64,000 nucleotides of DNA from Glycomyces sp. TRM65418 (GCF_019710475.1 NZ_JAJFAX010000002.1:310001-374000); one strand, 5' to 3'; numbered from the stretch's first letter, positions 18,628 to 29,566 are shown. Notes: a model not told the origin generated them from the letters alone. Program-made: numbers and translations.

Positions 18628-19497
18628 ATGAGAGGTCTGCTCGCGGCGATCGCGGTAGTGCTGGCCGAGTTCGCCCTGCTCCTCGCCCTCCCCGCCGGGC
18701 CGCTGCCCGCCGGGATCCTCGCCCTGCTCGCCGCGGCCGTCGTCCTCGCGCTCTGGCAGCTGTTCCGCCGGGCCGAACGCGAACAAGAGGTCGCGGTCCA
18801 CCGCGAACGGCTGCGCCTGGCCCGCGACATGCACGACCGGATCGGACGACGGCTCGGCCTGGCGGCCGTCCAGGCCGCGGCCCTGGAGGTCCGCGAAGCC
18901 GACCCCGCGCGCCGCGCCGACGCCCGGCAGATCGGCGACACCGTCCGCGCCGCGGTCGACGACCTCCACGGCCTCGTGTCACTGCTGCGCACCGGGGCCG
19001 AGGCCGAAGCGAAGTTCGACGCCGCCGAGGCCGCCGCGCTCGCGGCGACGTTCATGGAGGCGGGCGTCCCGGTCGAACTCCGGCACGAAGGCGAGCCCGG
19101 GACACTCCCGGCCGTGGCCGCGCGGGCCGCCTACGCGGTGCTGGAAGAGGGCCTGGCGAACGCGGCCAAGCACGCTCCTGGCCGACCGGTGCGCGCGACG
19201 GTCACCTGGGAGGCCGACGCACTGCTGGTGGCCGTCGAGAACCCGCTGACCGGCGGCGCCCCGGACCTGGAACTCCCCGGCGGCCATGGCCTCGCGGGCC
19301 TGCGCGAGCGGATCGACGCGGCGGGCGGCCTCCTCGACTGCCGGGCCGCGGACGGCCGGTTCCGAGTGAGCGCCATGCTCCCGCTGCCGGCGGCGCGGGC
19401 GACGCGCTCGCAGGCGGCCCGGACGGCGGCGATCGCGACGGTCGTGGTGCTGCTCGCGCTGCTGCCGTTGAGCGCGGTCACCGGGGCGCAGCCGTGA
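18628..19497 (+). CDS. NarL-type sensor histidine kinase, short form
   Basis: 289 residues. Two N-terminal membrane helices (about 4-20 and 27-45) leave almost no extracellular loop, so it senses within or at the membrane. The HisKA_3 phosphoacceptor is His69 in ARDMHDRIG. The ATP-binding domain shows EEGLANAAKHAP (N box) and GHGLAGLRERI (G box). Unusually, a third hydrophobic helix (AIATVVVLLALLPLSAVTG) ends the protein, so the kinase core is anchored at both ends. The stop overlaps the regulator start by 4 nt. Intramembrane-sensing kinases of this type commonly control a neighbouring ABC exporter, here 17036-18519. Confidence 0.88.
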   Translation: MRGLLAAIAVVLAEFALLLALPAGPLPAGILALLAAAVVLALWQLFRRAEREQEVAVHRERLRLARDMHDRIGRRLGLAAVQAAALEVREADPARRADARQIGDTVRAAVDDLHGLVSLLRTGAEAEAKFDAAEAAALAATFMEAGVPVELRHEGEPGTLPAVAARAAYAVLEEGLANAAKHAPGRPVRATVTWEADALLVAVENPLTGGAPDLELPGGHGLAGLRERIDAAGGLLDCRAADGRFRVSAMLPLPAARATRSQAARTAAIATVVVLLALLPLSAVTGAQP

Positions 19498-20135
19498 CGC
19501 GGGTGGTGATCGCCGACGACGAACCGCTCGTGGTCGAAGGGGTGCGGACGGTCCTCGAAGCGGCCGGCATCGACGTCGCGGCAATCGCCCATAATGGACG
19601 CGACGCCCTCACCGAGGCCGAGCGGCACCGGCCCGAAGTGGCGCTGTTGGACCTGCACATGCCGGGACTCGGTGGCCTGGAGGTGGTCGAGCGGCTGGGC
19701 GCGGTCGCCCCGGGCACGCGGGCACTGGTGCTGACCTCGTTCGGCGACCAGCCGAACGTGCTCGCCGCGGTGGAGCGCGGCGCGGCCGGGTTCGTGCTGA
19801 AGACCTGCGCCCCTGAGGAACTCGTGACAGCGGTGCGCGCGGTCGCGGCGGGGGAGGCGTACCTGTCGCCGGCGGTGACGCGGATGGTGCTGGGCCTGGT
19901 GGCCCCCGAATCGGTGCCGCGGCGGCGGGATGCGGTGGAGCGGCTCGCGCGGCTGGCCGCGCGCGAGCGGGAGGTCTTGGAGCTGGTGGCCGAGGGCCTG
20001 TCCAATGCGGAGATCGCCGTGCGGGCCCATATGAGCGAGGCGACGGTGAAGACCTACGTGAGCCGGGTCCTCGCGAAGCTCGACTGCGCCAACCGGGTCC
20101 AGGCGGCGATGCTCGCCAGGGACGCCAGAGGCTGA
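19494..20135 (+). CDS. NarL/LuxR-family response regulator
   Basis: 213 residues. The receiver has acidic pocket DDE (8-10), phosphoacceptor Asp53 in LLDLHMPG, Thr in VLTSFGD and Lys in FVLKTC. A LuxR-type helix-turn-helix follows at about 150-205 (AREREVLELVAEGLSNAEIA, then SEATVKTYVSRVL). It starts with GTG overlapping the kinase stop. The likely target is the divergent ABC exporter promoter. Confidence 0.93.
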   Translation: MTRVVIADDEPLVVEGVRTVLEAAGIDVAAIAHNGRDALTEAERHRPEVALLDLHMPGLGGLEVVERLGAVAPGTRALVLTSFGDQPNVLAAVERGAAGFVLKTCAPEELVTAVRAVAAGEAYLSPAVTRMVLGLVAPESVPRRRDAVERLARLAAREREVLELVAEGLSNAEIAVRAHMSEATVKTYVSRVLAKLDCANRVQAAMLARDARG

Positions 20136-20352
20136 ACCCGGCAGCGCCGCGGCGTTATCCACAGGCCGCTGTCCTGGGGAAACGCAGCGTTATCCACAGG
20201 CGGGAAATAGTTCTTGGCGGCACTGGTGGGACATGTGATGGTTGATAGATAAAAACAGCTGCTTCGCCGGTGGCGGTGGAAGTGCGGAGTGGCGACCCGG
20301 TTCTGGCAGGACTGGCGGCGAAAGTGGGAATCCCGGGGGCCGCCCCCGAAGA

Positions 20353-20378
20353 CCGCGCGCGGGTGCACCCGCGCGCGG
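20353..20378. terminator. 26-bp perfect palindrome / hairpin 1 of copy I
   Basis: CCGCGCGCGGG, TGCA centre, then its exact complement. Can fold as an 11-bp stem with a 4-nt loop. It may act as terminator or as a structured RNA. Confidence 0.6.
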
Positions 20379-20407
20379 CTCCTGCCAGGACACCTCGCGA
20401 GGAACCC

Positions 20408-20440
20408 GCGGGCGCACCGGCAAGGCGCCGGTGCGCCCGC
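20408..20440. terminator. Hairpin 2 of copy I
   Basis: Perfect 14-bp stem (GCGGGCGCACCGGC) with an AAGGC loop. No U tract follows, as is usual for actinomycete terminators. Confidence 0.6.
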
Positions 20441-20619
20441 ACCAAACAGCGCATCAAGAACACGCCGCTCCCATACGCGGATCAGCTCGGTGCTTGCAGG
20501 ACTGCCTATCTGCAGCGCCGCGGACGCCCGCCCTCCGGCAGACATCTGCGGCTTCAGCGGACCGAGCCTCCGCCGGGCGCGCCTCCTCGGGTGGCGACCC
20601 GGGGTTTCGCTCGGGGTGC

Positions 20620-22113
<1,494 letters not shown>

Positions 22114-22237
22114 CTAACCCCTTTTCGGTCGGCTGGAGCAGTGCTTGTGGTGTTCCGCACAGCACTGCCCATTGTCCCTCTTCCGGGGCCGACTTGTAAG
22201 TCTGCGATCCGACAGACCGGGGACGGCCGCCGCCCGG

Positions 22238-23980
22238 TCAGTCGGTGATCTGGCAGATCGGGGCGCCGGCGGACACGACGTCGCCGATGGCGACGTCCAG
22301 CCCGGACACGGTGCCCGACTTGTGCGCTTCGATGGGCTGCTCCATCTTCATGGCCTCCAGGACCACGATGGTGTCGCCCTTGACGACGGACTGGCCTTCG
22401 GCGACCGCGACCTTGACGATGGTGCCCTGCATCGGGGACGGCAGGCCGTCGCCGCCGATCGCGGGCCCGGAGTCGGCCTGCTTCTTGGGGCCGCGCTTCT
22501 TCGGCTTGGCCGACGCGACCGGGTTGAGCAGGCCCGCGGGGATCGACACCTCGAGGCGCTTGCCGCCGACCTCGACGACGAGGCTCGTGCGCTCCTCGGC
22601 GTCGCCGCCGGCAGCGGCTCCGGCGCCGTACGGCTCCAGGGTGTTGTCCCATTCGGTTTCGATCCACCGCGTGTGGACGGTGAAGTCCTCGGCGAACGCG
22701 GGGTCCTCGATGACGGCCCGGTGGAACGGGAGCACCGTCGGGAGGCCCTCGACCTCCATCTCGGCGAGCGCCCGGCGGGAGCGCCGCAGCGCCTCCTCGC
22801 GGGTGGGGGCGGTGACGATGACCTTGGCGAGCAGCGAGTCGAAGTTCCCGTCGATGACGGTGCCCTCTTCGATGCCGGTGTCGACGCGCACGCCCGGCCC
22901 GGCCGGGAGGCGCAGCTTGGTGACCGCGCCGGGGGCGGGCAGGAATCCGCGCCCGGGGTCCTCGCCGTTGATGCGGAACTCGATCGAGTGGCCGCGGGGC
23001 TCGGGGTCCTCGGTGACCGGGACGGTCTCGCCGGAGGCGATGCGGAACTGCTCGCGGACGAGGTCGAGGCCGCTGGTCTCCTCGGAGACGGGGTGCTCGA
23101 CCTGGAGGCGCGTGTTCACCTCCAGGAAGGAGATGGTGCCGTCGACGGCGACGAGGAATTCGACGGTGCCCGCGCCGTGGTACTCGGCCTCCCGGCAGAT
23201 GGCCTTGGCGGCGTTGTGGATGACGGCGCGTTGCTCGGAGGTGAGGAACGGCGCGGGGGCCTCCTCGACGAGTTTCTGGTGGCGGCGCTGGAGGGAGCAG
23301 TCGCGGGTGCCGACGACGATGACGTTGCCGTGCGTGTCGGCCAGGACCTGCGCCTCGACGTGGCGGGGCCGGTCGAGGTAGCGCTCGACGAAGCACTCGC
23401 CGCGTCCGAACGCGGCCTCGGCCTCGCGGACGGCCGACTCGAACAGGTCGGGGATCTCCTCGCGGGTGCGGGCGACTTTCAGGCCGCGTCCGCCGCCGCC
23501 GAAGGCGGCCTTGATCGCCACGGGGAGGCCGTGCTCGTCGGCGAACGCGAGGATCTCGCCGGCGTCGTTCACCGGGTCCTTGGTGCCGGGCACCAGGGGC
23601 ACGTTGGCCTTCATGGCGAGGTGGCGGGCGGTGACCTTGTCGCCGAGGTCCCTGATCGACTGCGGGGTGGGGCCGATCCAGGTGAGCCCGGCGTCGATCA
23701 CCGCCTGCGCGAACTCGGCGTTCTCCGAGAGGAACCCGTATCCCGGGTGCACCGCGTCCGCCTCGGACCGCTCGGCGACCCGCAGGAGCTTGTCGATCCG
23801 CAGGTACGTGTCGGCGGCGGTGAGGCCGTCGAGGGCGAACGCCTCGTCGGCCAGCAGGGTGTGGGGTGCATCGCGATCGCCGTCGGCGTAGACGGCGACG
23901 GACTCGTAGTCGGCGTCCCGGCAGGCCCGGATGACTCTCACTGCGATCTCGCCGCGGTTGGCGATCAAAACCTTGCGCAC
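22238..23980 (-). CDS. Acyl-CoA carboxylase alpha subunit (biotin carboxylase + biotin carrier)
   Basis: 580 residues. The N-terminal biotin carboxylase ([20 protein letters not shown]) contains the ATP-grasp segment with [11 protein letters not shown], the catalytic [14 protein letters not shown] and the C-terminal biotin-carboxylase domain. A linker of about 50 residues with a Lys/Pro-rich patch precedes the biotinyl domain, whose acceptor is Lys in [10 protein letters not shown]. It supplies carboxybiotin to a separate carboxyltransferase (acetyl- or propionyl-CoA), not encoded here. The GTG start lies 7 nt after a TACACT -10 box, suggesting leaderless mRNA. Two dyads upstream (24083-24093 and 24115-24128) may regulate it. 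Confidence 0.93.
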   Translation of the reverse strand: MRKVLIANRGEIAVRVIRACRDADYESVAVYADGDRDAPHTLLADEAFALDGLTAADTYLRIDKLLRVAERSEADAVHPGYGFLSENAEFAQAVIDAGLTWIGPTPQSIRDLGDKVTARHLAMKANVPLVPGTKDPVNDAGEILAFADEHGLPVAIKAAFGGGGRGLKVARTREEIPDLFESAVREAEAAFGRGECFVERYLDRPRHVEAQVLADTHGNVIVVGTRDCSLQRRHQKLVEEAPAPFLTSEQRAVIHNAAKAICREAEYHGAGTVEFLVAVDGTISFLEVNTRLQVEHPVSEETSGLDLVREQFRIASGETVPVTEDPEPRGHSIEFRINGEDPGRGFLPAPGAVTKLRLPAGPGVRVDTGIEEGTVIDGNFDSLLAKVIVTAPTREEALRRSRRALAEMEVEGLPTVLPFHRAVIEDPAFAEDFTVHTRWIETEWDNTLEPYGAGAAAGGDAEERTSLVVEVGGKRLEVSIPAGLLNPVASAKPKKRGPKKQADSGPAIGGDGLPSPMQGTIVKVAVAEGQSVVKGDTIVVLEAMKMEQPIEAHKSGTVSGLDVAIGDVVSAGAPICQITD

Positions 23981-23987
23981 GTCCCGC

Positions 23988-23993
23988 AGTGTA
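23988..23993 (-). promoter_or_regulatory. -10 box of leaderless biotin carboxylase promoter
   Basis: TACACT on the minus strand, 7 nt before GTG 23980. Confidence 0.5.
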
Positions 23994-24082
23994 GTGGCCG
24001 GGTATCCGAGGTCGGGAGGACGCTGTTGCGGAGTGCCCTCCAGAACCGGGATAAACCGCCCGTAGTTTGGAGGTTCTCCATA

Positions 24083-24093
24083 ACAACGGTTGT
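24083..24093. promoter_or_regulatory. Dyad upstream of the carboxylase gene
   Basis: ACAACGGTTGT, an 11-nt symmetric site about 100 bp before the carboxylase start. Candidate operator only. Confidence 0.3.
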
Positions 24094-24114
24094 CGAATTT
24101 TTAGTGTGATCGCT

Positions 24115-24128
24115 TGAACGATCGTTCA
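24115..24128. promoter_or_regulatory. TetR-type palindromic operator candidate
   Basis: TGAACGATCGTTCA is a perfect 14-bp palindrome of the kind bound by TetR-family repressors. It sits 8 nt after the padR stop and about 135 bp before the carboxylase start, so it most likely concerns the carboxylase. No TetR gene is in the window. Confidence 0.45.
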
Positions 24129-24136
24129 GGCCGCCG

Positions 24137-24808
24137 TCAGTCGAAGACGGAGTGCCATCGGGCCGCCTCCTCGGCGAAGCGCTCGCTGCGGATCGCCTCG
24201 CGCCAATGCGCGGCCTGCTCGGCGTCGGGGTCGGGGCCGAGCGAGAGCTCGCCGGCCTCGATCCGGCGGGCGGTGTCCTCGCACCATTCGGCGTCGGCGT
24301 TCCACAGGTCCGTCTGCCGCTTGAGCAGCGCCCTGGCGTGGGCGGGCAGGAACGACGACTCGTCGCCCTCGGTGAATTCCGGGGAGGTCGCGGCCAGGAG
24401 GATCGTCACCGACTCGACGCGCTGGTAGAGGACGTCGGCGCGCTGGCGGAGCAGGGCGATGTTCTCGGCGGGGGTGAGCACCGTCGCGAAGGACCACGCG
24501 GTGTGGAAGGGGTCGTCGGATCCGGCGACCTCCCAGAGCTTCTCGCGCAGGGTCCGCTGGAACTCGCTCTCGCCCTTCGCGGTGATCCGGTACGTCGTCC
24601 TGGCGGGGCGGTCGTCCACCGATTCGGTGGCCACGACCTCGATGAGCGCGTCGGCGGTGAGCCGTTTGAGCGCGTGGTAGACCGAGCCCGCGCCGATTTC
24701 GGCGACGCCGGGCATCCGCCACGAGTCGATCTCGCGCCGCACCAGGTAGCCGTGGACGGGGCCGAGCCACCGGACCAGGCCGAGAACGATCAGACGCGTG
24801 CTCCACAT
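24137..24808 (-). CDS. PadR-family transcriptional regulator
   Basis: 223 residues. The N-terminal winged helix (LGLVRWLGPVHGYLVRREID, then IGAGSVYHALKRLTADALIE) is typical of PadR, followed by a Vir_C-like helical dimerisation domain of about 120 residues. It is divergent from a DrrAB-type exporter, the usual target of such regulators. A TATAAT box lies 9 nt before its ATG. The octamer TAGTCAAA abuts the -10 boxes of both this gene and the exporter, a candidate operator. Confidence 0.9.
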   Translation of the reverse strand: MWSTRLIVLGLVRWLGPVHGYLVRREIDSWRMPGVAEIGAGSVYHALKRLTADALIEVVATESVDDRPARTTYRITAKGESEFQRTLREKLWEVAGSDDPFHTAWSFATVLTPAENIALLRQRADVLYQRVESVTILLAATSPEFTEGDESSFLPAHARALLKRQTDLWNADAEWCEDTARRIEAGELSLGPDPDAEQAAHWREAIRSERFAEEAARWHSVFD

Positions 24809-24817
24809 GCCCGCAAT

Positions 24818-24893
24818 ATTATACCTTTGACTACTCTTCCTGGCACCGCCGAAACCCGGTTGTGCCCTCGGCGACCGCGCCTATATAGTCAAA
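24818..24893. promoter_or_regulatory. Divergent padR / exporter promoters with shared TAGTCAAA sites
   Basis: Minus strand: TATAAT at 24818-24823 for padR, with TAGTCAAA (24826-24833) just upstream of it. Plus strand: TTGTGC (24860-24865), 17-nt spacer, ATATAG (24883-24888) for the exporter, with TAGTCAAA (24886-24893) overlapping the -10. The two octamers form an inverted pair around the shared region, fitting mutual control by PadR. Confidence 0.5.
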
Positions 24894-24981
24894 CTTGAAC
24901 AAGGAAACGGCTCGTGCTCCGCACCCGGGCCCCGGCCCGCCGGACGCCACCAGAGCACCCGAACCCACCCGCGAGGTACCC

Positions 24982-25946
<965 letters not shown>

Positions 25947-25950
<4 letters not shown>

Positions 25951-26714
25951 CGGTGAAGGTCGTGCGCGACACCTGGCTCGTCTACGCCAGGGCCATGAAG
26001 CTCAACATCAAGCAGCCGGTGTGGCTCATCGTCATGCTGGTCCAGCCGATCTACTTCCTGTTCCTGTTCGCCCCGCTGCTGGAGCCGATGGACGGCATGC
26101 CCGGCTTCGAGAACGGCGCGATGGAGACCTTCGTCCCCGGTCTGATCATCATGATGGCGCTCTTCGGCTCGGCGTTCGTCGGCTTCGGCCTCATCGCCGA
26201 GCTGCGCCAAGGCGTCATCGAGCGGATGCGCGTCACCCCGGTCAGCCGCACCGCCCTCATGCTCGGCCGCACCCTGTCCACGGTGACCACCACGCTGTTC
26301 CAGGCACTCGCGCTGGTGCTGCTGGCCGCGCTCACCGGCAGGCTCGACGTCTACTGGCCCGGCGTGGGGCTCATGCTCCTCATCGTGCTGCTCACGGCGT
26401 TCATGCTCGCCGCGGTCTCGCTCGGCCTGGCGATCATCCTCAAGAGCGAGGACGCCATGGCGCCGGTCATCAACACGCTGGTGCAGCCGATCATGCTCAT
26501 CTCCGGCATCATGCTGCCGATGATCATGGCCCCGTCGTGGCTGCAGAACGTGGCCGAGTTCAACCCGTTCTACTACGCGGTGCAGGCCTCGCGCGAGCTG
26601 TTCGCGGGCAACATCGACAGCCCCTTCGTGTGGCAGGCCCCGGTCATCCTCGGGGCGCTCACGATCCTGCTCGTGTGGTGGGCGACCCGCAAGTTCGCCC
26701 GCGCCGTCGCATAG
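25947..26714 (+). CDS. DrrB-type ABC exporter permease
   Basis: 255 residues with six predicted helices, the first near PVWLIVMLVQPIYFLFLFAP and the last near APVILGALTILLVWWATRKF. The ABC-2 signature region (LIAELRQGVIERMRVTPVSR) is present. GTG 25947 overlaps the ATPase stop and has AGAGGAG in front, so the two subunits are coupled. Under likely control of the divergent PadR regulator. Confidence 0.9.
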
Positions 26715-26736
26715 ACCCCGCCGAGACCAGGGGACA

Positions 26737-26776
26737 CGGGAACCGCCGCGAGCCGGTCGGCTCGCGGCGGTTCCCG
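26737..26776. terminator. Bidirectional terminator
   Basis: Perfect 18-bp stem (CGGGAACCGCCGCGAGCC) with a GGTC loop between the convergent exporter permease and UDP-sugar dehydrogenase genes. Confidence 0.8.
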
Positions 26777-26783
26777 TCGCGGT

Positions 26784-28061
26784 CTAGAGCGCCTCGACGC
26801 CGTCGGCCCCGCGGAGCGCGCCGCGGGTGTCGAGCACCGGCACGCCGGCCGGCAGCGCGTCGGGCCGGTATTCGGCGTGGTTGGTGAGGAGCACGATCAG
26901 GTCGGCCTTCGCGGTCGCGAGGTCGGTGACCCGCTCGACGCGAGTGCTGCCGACGCTCCACGACGGCACGTGCGGGTCGTGGTAGGCCACCTCGGCGCCG
27001 GCGTCGAGGAGCTTGCGCGCCACCGGGGTCGTCGGCGATTCGCGCTGGTCGGCGATGTCGGGCTTGTAGGTGACGCCCAGCAGCAGCACCCGGGCGCGCG
27101 AGAGCGCCAGGCCGCTCGCGTTCAGCTTCGCCATCGCGCGGGTGACGACGTACTCGGGCATCCGGTTGTTGATCTCCTGGGCCAGCTCCACGAAGCGGAA
27201 CGGGTAGCCGAGGGTGCGGACCTTGTAGGACAGGTAGTTCGGGTCGATCGGGATGCAGTGCCCGCCGACGCCCGGTCCGGGGTAGAACGCCTGGTAGCCG
27301 AACGGCTTGGTCTTCGCGAGGCCGATCGCGTCCCACAGGTCGACGCCGAGTTCGCGGCAGAACACCGCCATCTCGTTGACCAGCGCGATGTTCACGTGCC
27401 GGTAGGTGTTCTCCAGCAGCTTCGCCATCTCGGCCTCGCGGGTGCCCTTGGCTTCCACGATGGTGTCGATGAACCGCGCGTACAGGGCCGTCGCGGCCGC
27501 GGTGCACGCCGGGGTGAGGCCGCCGACGACCTTGGGGGTGTTGACGATCCCGTAGACCGGGTTGCCGGGGTCGACGCGCTCGGGGGAGAAGGCGAGGTGG
27601 AAGTCGACGCCGGGTTCGAGGCCGGACTCCTCGCGGAGGATCGGGGCGACGACCTCTTCGGTGGTGCCCGGGTAGGTGGTGGACTCCAGGACCACGAGGG
27701 TCCCGCGCCGCAGGTGCTGCCCGGCGCCTCGGGCGGCGCCGACGACGGCGGCGAGGTCGGGTCCGCCGGACTCGCTGAGCGGGGTCGGCACGCAGATGAC
27801 GATGGCCTTGGCGCGGGCCTGGACGGCGGCGTCGGCGGACGCGGTGTAGCCCTGGCGGAGCATGAGGTCGAGCTCGGCGTCGGCGATGTCGTCGATGTGG
27901 CTGGAGCCGGCGTTGAGCGCGTCGACCACCCGCTGTGAGCGGTCGAGGCCGACGACGGTGAGGCCCTTGGCCGTCGCGGCCTGCGCCAGCGGCAGGCCGA
28001 CGTACCCCTGGCCGACCACGACCAGGTCGATCGGGGTCGCTGTCGCGTCAACAGTTGCCAC
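26784..28061 (-). CDS. UDP-sugar 6-dehydrogenase (WecC/TuaD-like)
   Basis: 425 residues. NAD motif VVVGQGYVGLPLA, conserved STTYPGTTEEV, substrate segment AKLLENTYRHVNIALVNE and the catalytic Cys in GPGVGGHCIPIDP. The wording is closest to UDP-N-acetyl-mannosamine/glucosamine dehydrogenases. I use GTG 28061 because AAAGGA lies 7 nt upstream; the frame is open to 28130. It makes a uronic-acid nucleotide for a wall polymer. It is divergent from a GT2 gene across a region with three GTTCACC repeats. A second dehydrogenase of a different subgroup lies at 41062-42456. Confidence 0.9.
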   Translation of the reverse strand: MATVDATATPIDLVVVGQGYVGLPLAQAATAKGLTVVGLDRSQRVVDALNAGSSHIDDIADAELDLMLRQGYTASADAAVQARAKAIVICVPTPLSESGGPDLAAVVGAARGAGQHLRRGTLVVLESTTYPGTTEEVVAPILREESGLEPGVDFHLAFSPERVDPGNPVYGIVNTPKVVGGLTPACTAAATALYARFIDTIVEAKGTREAEMAKLLENTYRHVNIALVNEMAVFCRELGVDLWDAIGLAKTKPFGYQAFYPGPGVGGHCIPIDPNYLSYKVRTLGYPFRFVELAQEINNRMPEYVVTRAMAKLNASGLALSRARVLLLGVTYKPDIADQRESPTTPVARKLLDAGAEVAYHDPHVPSWSVGSTRVERVTDLATAKADLIVLLTNHAEYRPDALPAGVPVLDTRGALRGADGVEAL

Positions 28062-28170
28062 AGTGGAGTCCTTTGCGATTCCGGAGGAGAGCTCGGGTGC
28101 GCCCACGACCTTAGCAATATGGAACGCCACTGACGTGACCAGGGCGAACTCCGATTGCTGTTGGTCATTC

Positions 28171-28250
28171 GTTCACCTGGGCGACACGGTTCGTCCGAAC
28201 ATTCGTTGCCCGAGGCGTGCTGTTCACCGATTGATCAAAAAGAGTTCACC
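28171..28250 (+). promoter_or_regulatory. Three GTTCACC direct repeats, PHO-box-like
   Basis: GTTCACC occurs at 28171-28177, 28222-28228 and 28244-28250, all on the plus strand. The last two are 22 nt apart, exactly two 11-nt units, with GATCA at the unit between. GTTCACC is the core of the 11-nt direct repeats of Streptomyces PhoP boxes. It lies between the UDP-sugar dehydrogenase and GT2 promoters. Confidence 0.45.
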
Positions 28251-28387
28251 ATTTCCCGGCGTGTCCCCCCATGCGCCGGAATGGCACTGGGATATCGCCG
28301 CCATGGCGCCGTTGACGTGCGAGGACGTTCCTATCGCGGGGTGACGGCGGTCCTATTCGGCGGCCGAGGTCACGGTCCTCCGGCCGC

Positions 28388-28393
28388 TACGAT
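28388..28393 (+). promoter_or_regulatory. -10 box of leaderless GT2 promoter
   Basis: TACGAT, 6 nt before the ATG at 28400. Confidence 0.5.
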
Positions 28394-28399
28394 CGGTGC

Positions 28400-29566
28400 A
28401 TGCCCATGTTGAGCATCGTCATCCCCGTCTTCGAGGCCGAGGCATACCTCGCGGGCTGCCTCGACACGATCGTGGGCGGGGGCGACCGGCTGGAGATCGT
28501 CGTCGTCGACGACTGCTCGCCCGACGGCTCGCGGGCCGTCGCGGAGCGGTACGCCGCCGCGGACGAGCGCATCCGGGTGATCACGACCCCCGAGAACGCG
28601 GGGTCCGGTCCGGCCCGGAACGTCGGTCTCGCTCAGGCGAAGGGCGACTACGTGTGGTTCGTGGACGCCGACGACGAGCTCAAGCCCGGCGCGGTCGAGC
28701 GGGTGCTCGACGCGGTCTCGGGCCCTCGGCGGCCCGACGTGGTGCTCGTCCAGCACGAGAAGGTCCGCGACACCGGCGCGGTCGAGATCGGCGAGCTGCC
28801 GGAGCTGGCCGAGCGCTGCCCGGCCGACCCGAACGGCTTCACGCTCGCCGAGTGGCCCCGGATCGTCGACTACACCCACACGCCGTGGACGAAGGTCTCG
28901 CGCCGCGCGTTCCTCACCGGCATCGACGTGGGTTTCCCCACCGGCTGGTACACCGACATCCCGTGGACGTACGCGCTGCTGCGCCGCGCCGAGCGGATCG
29001 CGGTGGTCACCGAATGCTGCTACCAGTGGCGCCAGCGCGCCGGGTCCTCCATCACCCGCACCCGCGACGACCGCCACTTCGACGTGTTTACCCAGTGGCA
29101 GCGCACCTGGGACGACTTCGCGGACGTCGACGACGCCGGGATCCGGACCGCCCTGTTCAACCACATGGTCTGGCACCTGCTGCTCGTCATCGGCAACACC
29201 GAGCGGGTCGAGCCGAAGAAGCGGCGCGAGTTCTTCCGCCGCACCTCCGAGCTGTACCGCCGCTACCACCCCGGGCCCGACGCCTGGCGTCCCGCCGGCG
29301 GCGTCACCGGCCTCAAGCAGCGGCTCCTCGCCGCCCGCGCCTATCTCGGCTACGAGGCGCTCCGGCAGGTCTACCGGATCGCCAAGCGCGTCAACCGGTC
29401 CGGTACCCGACCGGCGAACCCGGTGCCGGCGGCCTCCGAAGTGGAGGCCTCGGTCGCCGACGGCGCGAACGCCGGCGGTTCAGCGGCCCAGGGCGCGCCG
29501 GACGACGCCGCGGGCCTTGCGCCGCAGGCCCCCCTGCCCGCCGCCCCGCGCGTCTCCCGCCGCTGA
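28400..29566 (+). CDS. Family 2 glycosyltransferase
   Basis: 388 residues. The GT-A fold starts at once (MLSIVIPVFEAEAYLAGCLD) with VVVDDCSPDGSR and the metal DxD in FVDADDE. The rest of the domain (WTKVSRRAFL, ECCYQWRQRAGSSITR) resembles the GT2 modules found on actinobacterial teichoic-acid polymerases and glycosyltransferases. About 60 C-terminal residues are low-complexity Ala/Pro/Gly. Its last 87 nt overlap the antisense 3' end of the next GT2 gene. Donor and acceptor are unknown; the wall-polymer context is clear. Confidence 0.85.
   Translation: MPMLSIVIPVFEAEAYLAGCLDTIVGGGDRLEIVVVDDCSPDGSRAVAERYAAADERIRVITTPENAGSGPARNVGLAQAKGDYVWFVDADDELKPGAVERVLDAVSGPRRPDVVLVQHEKVRDTGAVEIGELPELAERCPADPNGFTLAEWPRIVDYTHTPWTKVSRRAFLTGIDVGFPTGWYTDIPWTYALLRRAERIAVVTECCYQWRQRAGSSITRTRDDRHFDVFTQWQRTWDDFADVDDAGIRTALFNHMVWHLLLVIGNTERVEPKKRREFFRRTSELYRRYHPGPDAWRPAGGVTGLKQRLLAARAYLGYEALRQVYRIAKRVNRSGTRPANPVPAASEVEASVADGANAGGSAAQGAPDDAAGLAPQAPLPAAPRVSRR

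Larger units (their letters stand above)
20154..20440 (+). repeat. Composite intergenic element, copy I
   Basis: Blocks in order: GTTATCCACAGG (20154-20165), GTTATCCACAGG (20189-20200), GAAA..TTGGCGG, GGTTGA plus A tract (20240-20256), the conserved block GCAGGACTGGCGGCGAAAG (from 20306), hairpin 1 (20351-20378), an AGGAC..GGAAC linker and hairpin 2 (20408-20440). Every block from the second 12-mer onward has a counterpart in the same order and polarity in copy II. Hairpin 2 differs between copies by paired changes that keep the stem. Confidence 0.7.
20136..20619. other. Convergent intergenic region holding copy I of a composite hairpin element
   Basis: A 484-bp non-coding gap between the response regulator and guaB1. 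It holds two GTTATCCACAGG 12-mers, an A-rich tract, a GC-rich block, a 26-bp perfect palindrome and a 14-bp-stem hairpin, in that order. The same succession recurs inverted at 51094-51461. From 20441 to 20619 I see nothing definable. Confidence 0.7.

Noticed and set aside
20154-20200. Replication origin at the DnaA-box pair
   Set aside because: Only two boxes here, and neither dnaA, dnaN, gyrB nor parAB is near either locus.
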